Positions 1 to 6,038 of a stretch of DNA of 11,732 bases are shown one piece after another. The stretch comes from Deltaproteobacteria bacterium (GTDB lineage Bacteria; Desulfobacterota; DAOWNY01), in the NCBI GenBank assembly GCA_030642325.1, contig DAOWNY010000031.1, positions 1-11,732 on the forward strand, written 5' to 3'. Position numbers and translations under genes: made by a program. The notes below the pieces were generated by a model. The model did no database searches. It was given only the letters and a program-made list of their open reading frames with translations, and was not told the origin of the DNA. The first letter of the stretch is position 1. Each line of letters begins with the position of its first letter.

Positions 1-23
1 CCCAATTAAAAACATGATAATTA

Positions 24-194
24 GTGGTTAGTTAAAGGGAAGATGGTGAAAGTCCATCACTGCCCCGCAACTGTAATCGGAACGAAACCCACGGTCGGTT
101 AGCAATAACTGATCAAAAGCCACTTTTTCGCTTCAGGCGAAATGGGAAGGTGTGGGAAGTAGGATGCCGTAAGTCAGGAAACCTGGCTAATCAC
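24..194 (+). promoter_or_regulatory. Cobalamin (B12) riboswitch aptamer upstream of the Tad pilus operon
   Basis: The conserved blocks of the cobalamin aptamer occur in the right order: GGTGAAA at 45-51, CTGCCCCGCAACTGTAA at 60-76, GCCACT at 119-124, GGGAAGG at 144-150, and the B12 box AAGTCAGGAAACCTGGC at 171-187. A closing P1 helix can be drawn between 24-31 (GTGGTTAG) and 187-194 (CTAATCAC), with one G-U pair. The P6-type arm is visible at 128-140 (TCGC TTCA GGCGA). In this family adenosylcobalamin or a related cobalamin binds nascent mRNA and usually lowers expression of the downstream gene. Here the next gene on the same strand is the flp pilin, with an intrinsic terminator between them, so the arrangement fits transcription attenuation. 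The promoter is not identifiable because only 23 bases precede P1. Aptamer identity is secure from the motifs; the regulated gene is inferred from position. Confidence 0.95.
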
Positions 195-206
195 ATACTG
201 TGAAAA

Positions 207-222
207 CCTTTCGAGGGAAAGG
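207..222 (+). promoter_or_regulatory. Linker hairpin between the B12 aptamer and terminator
   Basis: CCTTTC (207-212) pairs with GAAAGG (217-222) around a GAGG loop. It lies inside a possible longer helix in which ATCAC (190-194), the 3' strand of aptamer P1, pairs with GTGAT (226-230). That outer pairing would exclude P1, so this segment could be part of the switching platform. I see no clean antiterminator that reaches into the terminator stem itself. The hairpin is visible in the sequence; a role in switching is inferred. Confidence 0.4.
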
Positions 223-250
223 GCAGTGATCTGGACATTTTTAATGTTAC

Positions 251-289
251 AAAAAAAGCCCCAACCCTCATCAGGTTGGGGCTTTTTTT
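251..289 (+). terminator. Strong intrinsic terminator between riboswitch and flp
   Basis: GCCCCAACC (258-266) pairs perfectly with GGTTGGGGC (274-282) around a seven-base loop, followed by seven T residues (283-289) and preceded by seven A residues (251-257). The symmetrical A and T tracts allow action in both directions. It lies 56 bases after the riboswitch P1 helix and 27 bases before the first possible flp start, so it can act as the riboswitch expression platform. It could also simply insulate the operon from upstream transcription. Confidence 0.93.
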
Positions 290-322
290 GTTGTTAAAAG
301 GAGAATTGGAGGGGGGATGGTG

Positions 323-523
323 ATGAGCATATTAAAAAGGCTCTGGGAAGATGAGTCGGGAGCAACCGCAGTAGAATATGGTTTGATAGTTGGCCTGATG
401 GCCGCAATATTGGTAGTAGTAATCAGTAAATTTGGCGATAAACTTAAGGATTTGTTTGATGCTATTTCCGAAAAAATCGGAGAGGCTACCGACAATGTTA
501 AAGACACCGGGAGTGGCGAATAG
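323..523 (+). CDS. flp: Flp/Fap-type major pilin (type IVc prepilin)
   Basis: This encodes the small prepilin that polymerises into the Flp pilus fibre after cleavage and assembly by the Tad machine. The start at 323 gives 66 residues, MSILKRLWEDESG followed by ATAVEYGLIVGL. The prepilin peptidase site is G/ATAVEY, with Glu at +5 and Tyr at +6 of the mature protein, as is typical of the Flp family. A hydrophobic stretch of about 20 residues (GLIVGLMAAILVVVI) follows, and then a charged C-terminal tail ending in a Gly/Ser-rich end. An alternative ATG at 317 adds two residues; 323 has better spacing from the GGAGG at 308-312. It is the first gene of the operon, 34 bases after the terminator, and the only major-pilin candidate in the window. 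Confidence 0.93.
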   Translation: MSILKRLWEDESGATAVEYGLIVGLMAAILVVVISKFGDKLKDLFDAISEKIGEATDNVKDTGSGE

Positions 524-542
524 CAAAAAAGAGATTTTAGGA

Positions 543-1079
543 ATGATTTCAGATTGCTTGACTTATCCTTATCCGGCAGTTTTATTCATGCTGGCCACGG
601 CCAATTATTTCGATATCAAAAAAAGGAAGATTCCCAACGGGTTAACGGTGCCCTTCGCTATTTTGGGAATGGGATACCATTTAGTTGCCGAAGGAGTGCT
701 CAAAGGACTTCTCTTTTCCGTAAAAGGTGGGTTTTTTGGCTTGATCCTGTTGCTCATTCCTTTCCTGATGCGGGGAATGGGGGGAGGAGACGTGAAATTA
801 CTGGCCGCCATCGGATTCTGGACGGGAAGCCGGGATATCTTGAACATCTTTATTTATGGGGCGATAGCCGGAGGGATTATCAGCCTTGTCATTATGATCA
901 CCAAGGAAAAGAGCAGGTTTTTTCATCGGATTAAAATAATGCTCATTAATTTGCTTATATTTTTTTTCGGAGGACATTGCCTTGAGGTTGAAAAAAATAC
1001 GGGTACATTTCCATACTCGCTTCCCATATCTTGTGGATATGTTATTTTTCTTGCCGCGGGAGAAATTTTTTCATGGTAA
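543..1079 (+). CDS. tadV: Prepilin peptidase TadV/CpaA (A24 aspartic protease family)
   Basis: This is an inner-membrane aspartic protease that removes the leader peptides of Flp and TadE-type pseudopilins. With the ATG at 543 it has 178 residues, the usual size for the short A24 enzymes that lack the N-methylation domain. Both catalytic aspartates are visible: D24 in FDIKKRKIPN and D83 in the GGGDVK (GxGD) motif. Several hydrophobic segments span residues 10-22, 33-49, 60-77, 97-117 and the C-terminus. The reading frame is open further upstream, but earlier starts (for example 495) would overlap flp. The ribosome site at 543 is weak (TAGGA close to the ATG), which suggests translational coupling to flp, whose stop lies 19 bases away. 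Its stop overlaps tadE by seven bases. Confidence 0.93.
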   Translation: MISDCLTYPYPAVLFMLATANYFDIKKRKIPNGLTVPFAILGMGYHLVAEGVLKGLLFSVKGGFFGLILLLIPFLMRGMGGGDVKLLAAIGFWTGSRDILNIFIYGAIAGGIISLVIMITKEKSRFFHRIKIMLINLLIFFFGGHCLEVEKNTGTFPYSLPISCGYVIFLAAGEIFSW

Positions 1080-1504
1080 CACGATCTCACCTTTTTAAAA
1101 AAATAAGGTATGAAGAAGGAGGGGGAGCCGGGGTGGAATTTGGCCTGGTACTGCCCATACTCCTTTTAATTTTAATTGCCGTCATTGAATACGGCTGGCT
1201 TATGACCACCCAGATTGTACTTTCCAATGCGGTGGCGGAAGGGGCGAGAGCAGGAATAAAAGCCAATGAATACGAAGACGAAGATCCGGAAGAATTTGCA
1301 AAACTTGCAGTAAAGGAATCTTTCTGGCTGGGGCCTATGGAAGACGACCAAATTGTGGCGGTGATTGAGGATGAGGGTGATTCTCTTCCCCGAAGAATTA
1401 ATGTTCGAGTAGAAAATTGGATATATCAACCATTTACCGGCTATCTGCCGGACAAAATGTTGCCGGATGCCCTTGCTGCAAAAAGCGTGATGGCTTTTCC
1501 ATAA
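1073..1504 (+). CDS. tadE: TadE-like minor pseudopilin
   Basis: This is a minor pilin-like protein of the Tad machine. The 143-residue product starts with a short basic leader and carries a TadE-type prepilin site, EEGG/GAGVEF, with Glu at +5 and Phe at +6. A strong hydrophobic helix follows (LVLPILLLILIAVIEYGWL, about residues 24-43). The downstream AVAEGARAG is the usual TadE-family conserved segment, and the C-terminal ~70 residues are acidic and soluble. The ATG at 1073 overlaps the tadV stop and has GGGAGA at 1058-1063 with good spacing. Many Tad loci also carry tadF and tadG, but neither is present before the operon ends, so this may be the only minor pilin of the locus. Confidence 0.9.
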   Translation: MVTRSHLFKKIRYEEGGGAGVEFGLVLPILLLILIAVIEYGWLMTTQIVLSNAVAEGARAGIKANEYEDEDPEEFAKLAVKESFWLGPMEDDQIVAVIEDEGDSLPRRINVRVENWIYQPFTGYLPDKMLPDALAAKSVMAFP

Positions 1505-1531
1505 TATCGATCTCATATCAAAGGTAAAAGG

Positions 1532-2743
1532 GTGTATTCAAAAGTTCGTAAGGTTCGTAGCGTTATTGTTTTATTGATTGCCGTCTTATTTGGGATAATT
1601 GCCGCAAAGTGGGTCTATTGGACAATCAATAAACCGCGGGTTTCGGAGGTTAAACTGGTAGCTGCCTCTTCGGACATAGAGGCAGGAGAAACTTTGGTTA
1701 AAGATAAGCTTAAGATGATAACGTGGCCTGATGACAAAGTTCCCTCAGGTTCTTTTTTTCGCATGGAAGAGGTGATCGGCGGGAAATCCGGTTCCTTGAT
1801 TTATCAGGGAGAGCTGGTAAATAAAAAAAGGCTTGAAACAAAAAGGTCCAAAGGGTTTTCCGGAGGCATCGAATTCGGGATGAGAGCTATCAGCATCAAG
1901 GTGGATGAGGTTTCCGGAATTTCTCACCGCGAGCTGAAAAAAGGTGATCGGGTTGACATAGTTGCCACTAATGATTTACCTGAGAAAGGAAAAATATCAC
2001 GGGTCATCCTCACGGAAGCAGAAGTAATGGGAGTGGCTTTGGATAAACAAAAAAAGGGGAAAAAGGCTGCCTCGAAAAAATCGTGGACCGTAACCCTGAT
2101 GATAAAGGATGTCGACATTCCGCCCCTGTCGGCTGCCTGTGAAGGATCCAGAATTAGACTGGTTTTAAGAAATCCCGGCGATCATGAAAAAACGGAATTG
2201 GGTGAGGCTTTGTTTGCTCCCGGCAAGGGCATGATAAGTAATTTTGATCTTCCTGAAATCAGGAAGGGGAAGCGGGCGATCACTATCGTAACAAAGGATA
2301 CCGATGGTATTTGCGGCTATCTTTGTCCGGGTGATCGGGTGGATGTAATTGTTACCTGCCCGATTAGTAAATTTGCCAGTGGGGGCAATATCTCTCCCGG
2401 TGCCCAGGGAAAGGTGACGGAGTACCAGATGTCCTCCAGAACATTACTCCAGAATGTTGAGGTACTTGCTACCGAGCATCTTTTTGGAGGAAAAAATGAG
2501 ATTAAAAGTCCGGTTAAAAAAGTCACTCTGCTTGTCTCCCCAAAAGAGGTTGAAAAGATTTCGGTTATCTCCGATGCCACCAGTAAGAGTATTATCAGGC
2601 TTGTGAGCAGAAACCCGGAGGATAAACAAGTAGTCAAAACCCGGGGACAGAAGCTTGCCGATCTTATCACCCAAAAGAGGGAAGTCTCCAGGGTCGAATT
2701 GATCAAGGGGACGGAATGGAGGCAAAGGGCATTTTATAAGTAA
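1532..2743 (+). CDS. cpaB: CpaB/RcpC Flp pilus assembly protein with duplicated C-terminal domain
   Basis: This is a periplasmic, membrane-anchored assembly protein thought to work with the secretin. The start is GTG at 1532 with AAGG at 1521-1524; length is 403 residues. Residues 11-30 form a single N-terminal membrane segment. Residues 38-101 form the SAF domain (AASSDIEAGETL, then GELVNKKRL). The RcpC-type domain appears twice. The first copy covers about 117-216 (GMRAISI, KKGDRVDIVAT, ending IRLVLRNPGD). The second covers about 246-364 (GKRAITI, CPGDRVDVIVT, ending IRLVSRNPED). Typical CpaB proteins are nearer 260-320 residues with one such domain, so the extra length fits an internal tandem duplication. 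Family assignment is confident; the duplication rests on alignment by eye. Confidence 0.92.
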   Translation: MYSKVRKVRSVIVLLIAVLFGIIAAKWVYWTINKPRVSEVKLVAASSDIEAGETLVKDKLKMITWPDDKVPSGSFFRMEEVIGGKSGSLIYQGELVNKKRLETKRSKGFSGGIEFGMRAISIKVDEVSGISHRELKKGDRVDIVATNDLPEKGKISRVILTEAEVMGVALDKQKKGKKAASKKSWTVTLMIKDVDIPPLSAACEGSRIRLVLRNPGDHEKTELGEALFAPGKGMISNFDLPEIRKGKRAITIVTKDTDGICGYLCPGDRVDVIVTCPISKFASGGNISPGAQGKVTEYQMSSRTLLQNVEVLATEHLFGGKNEIKSPVKKVTLLVSPKEVEKISVISDATSKSIIRLVSRNPEDKQVVKTRGQKLADLITQKREVSRVELIKGTEWRQRAFYK

Positions 2744-2839
2744 CCGGGGTATTACCGGCTATTGTTGTAAAAATATTTTACTCGGCATCAAGCTAACACA
2801 GTAAATCAATGGCAAATACCAAATCAATACTATAAAAGG

Positions 2840-3220
2840 ATGGATCCTGTGGGAAGTTATCTTAATTATAATCTTTTGCTTAAATTTTTAATAATATGGG
2901 TGATTACCGCCATACCCGTATCAGGCAATGAAGGGCCGCCGCCCCTTGAAATTAAAGTATTTCGGCATAAAAGCGTAATTCTGAGGAGAGAAAGATCCAT
3001 CAGCCGGGTCTCGGTGGTGAAGAAGGAGATTGCCGATGTAAATTTGCTTGGCCCGAGACAGATCCAGTTGATCGGTATTGCGCCCGGCTCCACCCAATTA
3101 ATTCTTTGGTACGACAATGAGCACTCTGAATCTCTGGATATAAGGGTTAACAGGGGGTTCGAGGTGGAGGTAATTTCCGGAACCGGGCTTGATTCGGATC
3201 GTTCTCTTCAGGGTTGGTAA
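2840..3220 (+). CDS. Small secreted protein: stand-alone secretin N-terminal (pilus-formation) domain
   Basis: This is a 126-residue protein with a hydrophobic N-terminal segment (residues 11-28), ending in VSG before NEG, that looks like a Sec signal peptide. Residues 38-103 resemble the pilus-formation N-terminal domain found at the start of CpaC secretins. SVILRRERSISRVSV and GIAPGSTQLILWY line up with SFVLSTKRETIRVAV and ALKPGGTNIIVWY of the secretin encoded immediately downstream. There is no BON domain and no secretin channel domain. The stop lies two bases before the secretin ATG, so the two are probably co-translated. AGGA at 2837-2840 overlaps the ATG at 2840 but sits 8 bases before a GTG at 2849, so the true start may be 2849. 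A role as a periplasmic partner or plug of the secretin is inference. Confidence 0.8.
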   Translation: MDPVGSYLNYNLLLKFLIIWVITAIPVSGNEGPPPLEIKVFRHKSVILRRERSISRVSVVKKEIADVNLLGPRQIQLIGIAPGSTQLILWYDNEHSESLDIRVNRGFEVEVISGTGLDSDRSLQGW

Positions 3221-3222
3221 TC

Positions 3223-4704
3223 ATGATAAAATATTATTTCCCCCGGTTATTTTTTATAAACACCGCTTTTATTGTCATGATTACCCTTTTTTCTTTTAAT
3301 ACGGCAATGAGCGATGAAGCTAAGTTAGTTCCCCAGGAAAAAATAACCGAAAGTATTCCCTTAAAAATCGAGTCGGGAAAATCCTTTGTCCTTTCAACAA
3401 AACGGGAGACGATCAGGGTAGCAGTGGGTGATCCCGAGATTGCCAAAGTCAAGGCGATTACCAGGAAGCAAATTCTGGTGAACGCCTTAAAGCCTGGAGG
3501 GACCAATATTATTGTTTGGTACCCGGATGAAACTACCAGAACATTCGATGTAATCGTTTATATCCCCGGTTCTTTAATCAACCAAATCAAAAAGGAGTTA
3601 AAAAGGCTGATTCCGGAGGCGGCAAAGGTGAAAGTAAGCGCCGGCAGGGAAGGGGTTATCCTGACTGGTGAAGTGGATAGTCAGGAAACATTACAGGCGG
3701 TTCTTACTTTGGTATCCGGCTATTCGTCGGCTATTGTAAATCTGATTTCATTAAGAGGTTCCCAGCAAGTGCAGCTGGAAGTGAAGATTGCCGAGGTATC
3801 CCGGTCGAACATGAAAAAACTGGGGCTGGGGTTCCTGACTAATAACGATTGGGGAATCGGCGTTTTTTCAGCTGGAAATGCAAAAGGTCGTCACGAAGGT
3901 TTTGGGACTCGTGCTCAGGGAACCACCGGTGGCATTGAGTCAAATAACAGTGGCCTTGTTTCCGACCTGGCCAGCTCCGTGGCCATTGGTTCTCCATATG
4001 GCGATGCCTTTCAGGTGGTGGTTCATTCCATCAAAGATAATGCCCTGGCCATTCTCAGTCTGTTAAAGGGACAGGGCATTGTCCATTTGCTGGCCAAACC
4101 CACTTTAATTACCATGAGCGGTCAATCGGCGAATTTTCTGGTTGGAGGAGAATTTCCGGTACCCCAGGAAGGAGAATACGGCCGTACTTCCATTGAGTAC
4201 AAAGAATACGGGGTAATGCTGAGCTTCACCCCCACCGTGGTAGGCAAAGAAACCATCACTCTCGATGTATCCCCCGAGGTAAGCACACCTGATTATTCTC
4301 TTGCCATTATGTCGGGGGGTGTATCGGTGCCGGGATTAAAAACCAGGCGCGGGTCCACAACTCTTCAGCTTAAGGACGGCCAGACTTTTGTGATGGCCGG
4401 TTTGATCAAAGAAGATTTATATTCGGTGAACAATAAAATCCCCTTTTTGGGAGATTTACCATTTTTGGGTACACTTTTTACCAGCAAAGAATATCGAAAA
4501 AACGAGACGGAACTGGTGATCATCGTGACGGTTCATTTGGTCAAACCGTTGAATCAGGAGGAAGTAACGGCACTTCCCGGCCTTGATACTTACCTCCCCG
4601 GAGACATGGATTTTTTTATAAAAAATAGGACCCATGGCGACAAAATAAAGATCAGCCCTGATTTAATGCCTGCATTTTCAGGTTCCATGGGTTTTACCAG
4701 ATAG
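3223..4704 (+). CDS. cpaC: Flp pilus outer-membrane secretin CpaC/RcpA
   Basis: This forms the gated outer-membrane ring through which the pilus passes. The protein is 493 residues from the ATG at 3223; a TTG at 3214 is possible but has no usable ribosome site. A signal peptide covers residues 1-30, probably ending TAMS before DEA. The order of domains is pilus-formation N-terminal domain (45-114), BON-like domain (116-180, with GVILTGEVDSQETL), and type II/III secretin channel domain (about 275-443). The channel domain includes LLAKPTLITMSGQSANFLVG, the conserved VPGLKTRRGSTT segment, and IPFLGDLPFLGTLF near its end. This architecture is the standard CpaC one and differs from type II secretion GspD. 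A Gly/Ser-rich stretch (residues 211-245) precedes the channel domain. Length is normal for the family. Confidence 0.96.
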   Translation: MIKYYFPRLFFINTAFIVMITLFSFNTAMSDEAKLVPQEKITESIPLKIESGKSFVLSTKRETIRVAVGDPEIAKVKAITRKQILVNALKPGGTNIIVWYPDETTRTFDVIVYIPGSLINQIKKELKRLIPEAAKVKVSAGREGVILTGEVDSQETLQAVLTLVSGYSSAIVNLISLRGSQQVQLEVKIAEVSRSNMKKLGLGFLTNNDWGIGVFSAGNAKGRHEGFGTRAQGTTGGIESNNSGLVSDLASSVAIGSPYGDAFQVVVHSIKDNALAILSLLKGQGIVHLLAKPTLITMSGQSANFLVGGEFPVPQEGEYGRTSIEYKEYGVMLSFTPTVVGKETITLDVSPEVSTPDYSLAIMSGGVSVPGLKTRRGSTTLQLKDGQTFVMAGLIKEDLYSVNNKIPFLGDLPFLGTLFTSKEYRKNETELVIIVTVHLVKPLNQEEVTALPGLDTYLPGDMDFFIKNRTHGDKIKISPDLMPAFSGSMGFTR

Positions 4705-4715
4705 AAGGATCAAAA

Positions 4716-5903
4716 GTGGCGGATAAAAAAACAGCGGTGATTATAAGTGAAGACAGGTCCCTGATCGAAAATGTAACAGAAGAGATCCAGCCACTGGTGG
4801 AGATAAATGGGGTGTTTGATGATCCCCTTGAGGCTTATGGGGCTGTAAAACAAAATATTCCGGGGTTGGTGTTTATTGACATTGTAAATAATTCAAAAGA
4901 GGGTCTTTTACTGGCAGAAAGGATCAATCGAATTTCCCCAAAAATATTAATCTTTTTGCTGGCAAAGGAAAAAAATTCCGACCTGTTGCTGCAGTCCATG
5001 CGTGCCGGGGTTGCCGATTATATAATTTTTCCGGTTGCCAGTGGGGCAATATTAAAATCATTAGAGGATTCCATTCAAACCCGGGAGGGAGTAACCAGGC
5101 GGGGAAAGATCTATTCCTTTTTCAGCACAAAAGGAAGCCTTGGGACTACTACTCTGGCCGTAAACATGGCTGATCATATCCACAGTTTGTCCGGGGAGAG
5201 AGTAACGGCAGTGGATTTAAATCTGGATATGGGGGATGTGAGTGTATTCCTTGATCTACCTCCTGCCTATACCGCTTTTGACATGGTGAGGGACCTTAAA
5301 AGAATGGATGAAAATCTTTTACTTTCCTCTCTTATCCGTCATGAAAGGGGGTTTTATGTGCTTTCCACCCCTGAAGAAATAAGTGATCCCGAGGATATAA
5401 AAGGAGAAGATATAACCAATATCCTGTCTTTATTTGCCAAATTCATGGATTATATCATCATTGACCTGCCCCATGAGTTCAGCGAGCGCACCATTGCCGC
5501 AATGAACTTATCGGACCGGGTATTTGTTCTCATCCAGCAAAGCCTGCCGGTGGTTAAATCGGTTCGGAAGGGATTGCAATTATTGCAGGAACTTGGATTC
5601 GGGGAAGAAAAAGTATCGGTTGTCTTAAACAGATATGTGGAAAGAAGCGAACTTACCCCTGATGATATTCTCCAGATTATAAAACAGCCTGCGTTCGCAC
5701 TAATCGCCAATGATCATTTAACGGCCACTGATGCCATAAATAGCGGCAAACCCCTGGAGTTAGTCAGGGAAAGCTCCAGGATAAACAGGGATATAGCAAA
5801 ATTTGCTTCTAAACTTACCGGGATAAAACCAAAACAAGAAAAACGAGGGTGGCGGGAAGCCTTGGGTTTGGGTAGATTTATTTCAACTGCCCTTAAAACA
5901 TAA
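4716..5903 (+). CDS. tadZ: TadZ/CpaE pilus localisation protein (receiver-like plus MinD/ParA-type ATPase)
   Basis: This protein is expected to direct the Tad machine to its site in the cell. The start is GTG at 4716 with AGAAGGA six bases upstream; length is 395 residues. Residues 5-125 form a receiver-like domain with D55 (VFIDIV) at the phospho-acceptor position and DYIIFP where response regulators usually have a conserved Lys-Pro. The Lys is missing, so conventional phosphorelay is doubtful. Residues 130-380 form a MinD/ParA-type ATPase domain. Its loop STKGSLGTTT keeps the signature first Lys but has Thr in place of the nucleotide-contacting second Lys. Such degeneration is common in TadZ/CpaE. 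VDLNLDMGDVSVFLDL provides the switch-type Asp (D167). It is 11 bases after the secretin gene and followed by a 135-base gap holding a repeat. Confidence 0.93.
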   Translation: MADKKTAVIISEDRSLIENVTEEIQPLVEINGVFDDPLEAYGAVKQNIPGLVFIDIVNNSKEGLLLAERINRISPKILIFLLAKEKNSDLLLQSMRAGVADYIIFPVASGAILKSLEDSIQTREGVTRRGKIYSFFSTKGSLGTTTLAVNMADHIHSLSGERVTAVDLNLDMGDVSVFLDLPPAYTAFDMVRDLKRMDENLLLSSLIRHERGFYVLSTPEEISDPEDIKGEDITNILSLFAKFMDYIIIDLPHEFSERTIAAMNLSDRVFVLIQQSLPVVKSVRKGLQLLQELGFGEEKVSVVLNRYVERSELTPDDILQIIKQPAFALIANDHLTATDAINSGKPLELVRESSRINRDIAKFASKLTGIKPKQEKRGWREALGLGRFISTALKT

Positions 5904-5910
5904 AAAGAAA

Positions 5911-6016
5911 GTAACATCTCAACAAGCAGGAGTAGTCCCTTTACTTCAACAACCCTTCCGGATTTCCGCGCATCCGGGAATCCGGATACAATTTACCCCT
6001 GCTTATTGAGCTGATA
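5911..6016. repeat. Dispersed palindromic element, copy 1 (between tadZ and tadA)
   Basis: This ~106-bp element is matched by a second copy at 10896-11000, about four-fifths identical by eye. An outer inverted repeat, AGCAGGAGTA (5925-5934) and TACCCCTGCT (5994-6003), encloses an 11-bp hairpin, CCGGATTTCCG (5958-5968) with CGGGAATCCGG (5975-5985), and a six-base loop. The block ACTTCAACAACCCTTCCGG is identical in both copies. It encodes no protein. It separates tadZ from tadA inside the operon. It could be a small mobile element (MITE/REP-like), an RNA processing site or an attenuator. Confidence 0.82.
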
Positions 6017-6038
6017 CAAAAGAAAGGTAGATTTTCGG

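Noticed and set aside
2744..2839. Gap between cpaB and the small secreted gene containing GTAAAA/TTTTAC (2767-2772 and 2776-2781) and a CCGG...CCGG pair
   Set aside because: The palindrome is AT-rich and short and the CCGG stem is only four bases with no T tract, so neither a terminator nor an operator can be claimed.
3214..3222. TTG at 3214 as the start of the secretin gene
   Set aside because: It has no usable ribosome site at that spacing and overlaps the upstream stop; ATG 3223 gives a normal signal peptide.
4716..5903. TadZ considered a dead ATPase because its loop has Thr in place of the second Walker Lys
   Set aside because: Non-Lys residues at this position are common in TadZ/CpaE proteins, so it is not a sign of decay.
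5911..6016. Palindromic element considered as an intrinsic terminator of a tadZ-ending transcript
   Set aside because: There is no T tract after either stem, and the genes downstream belong to the same pathway and strand.
5911..6016. Palindromic element considered as an integron attC site
   Set aside because: No core-site pair of the expected form was found at the ends, and there is no integrase gene or cassette structure.
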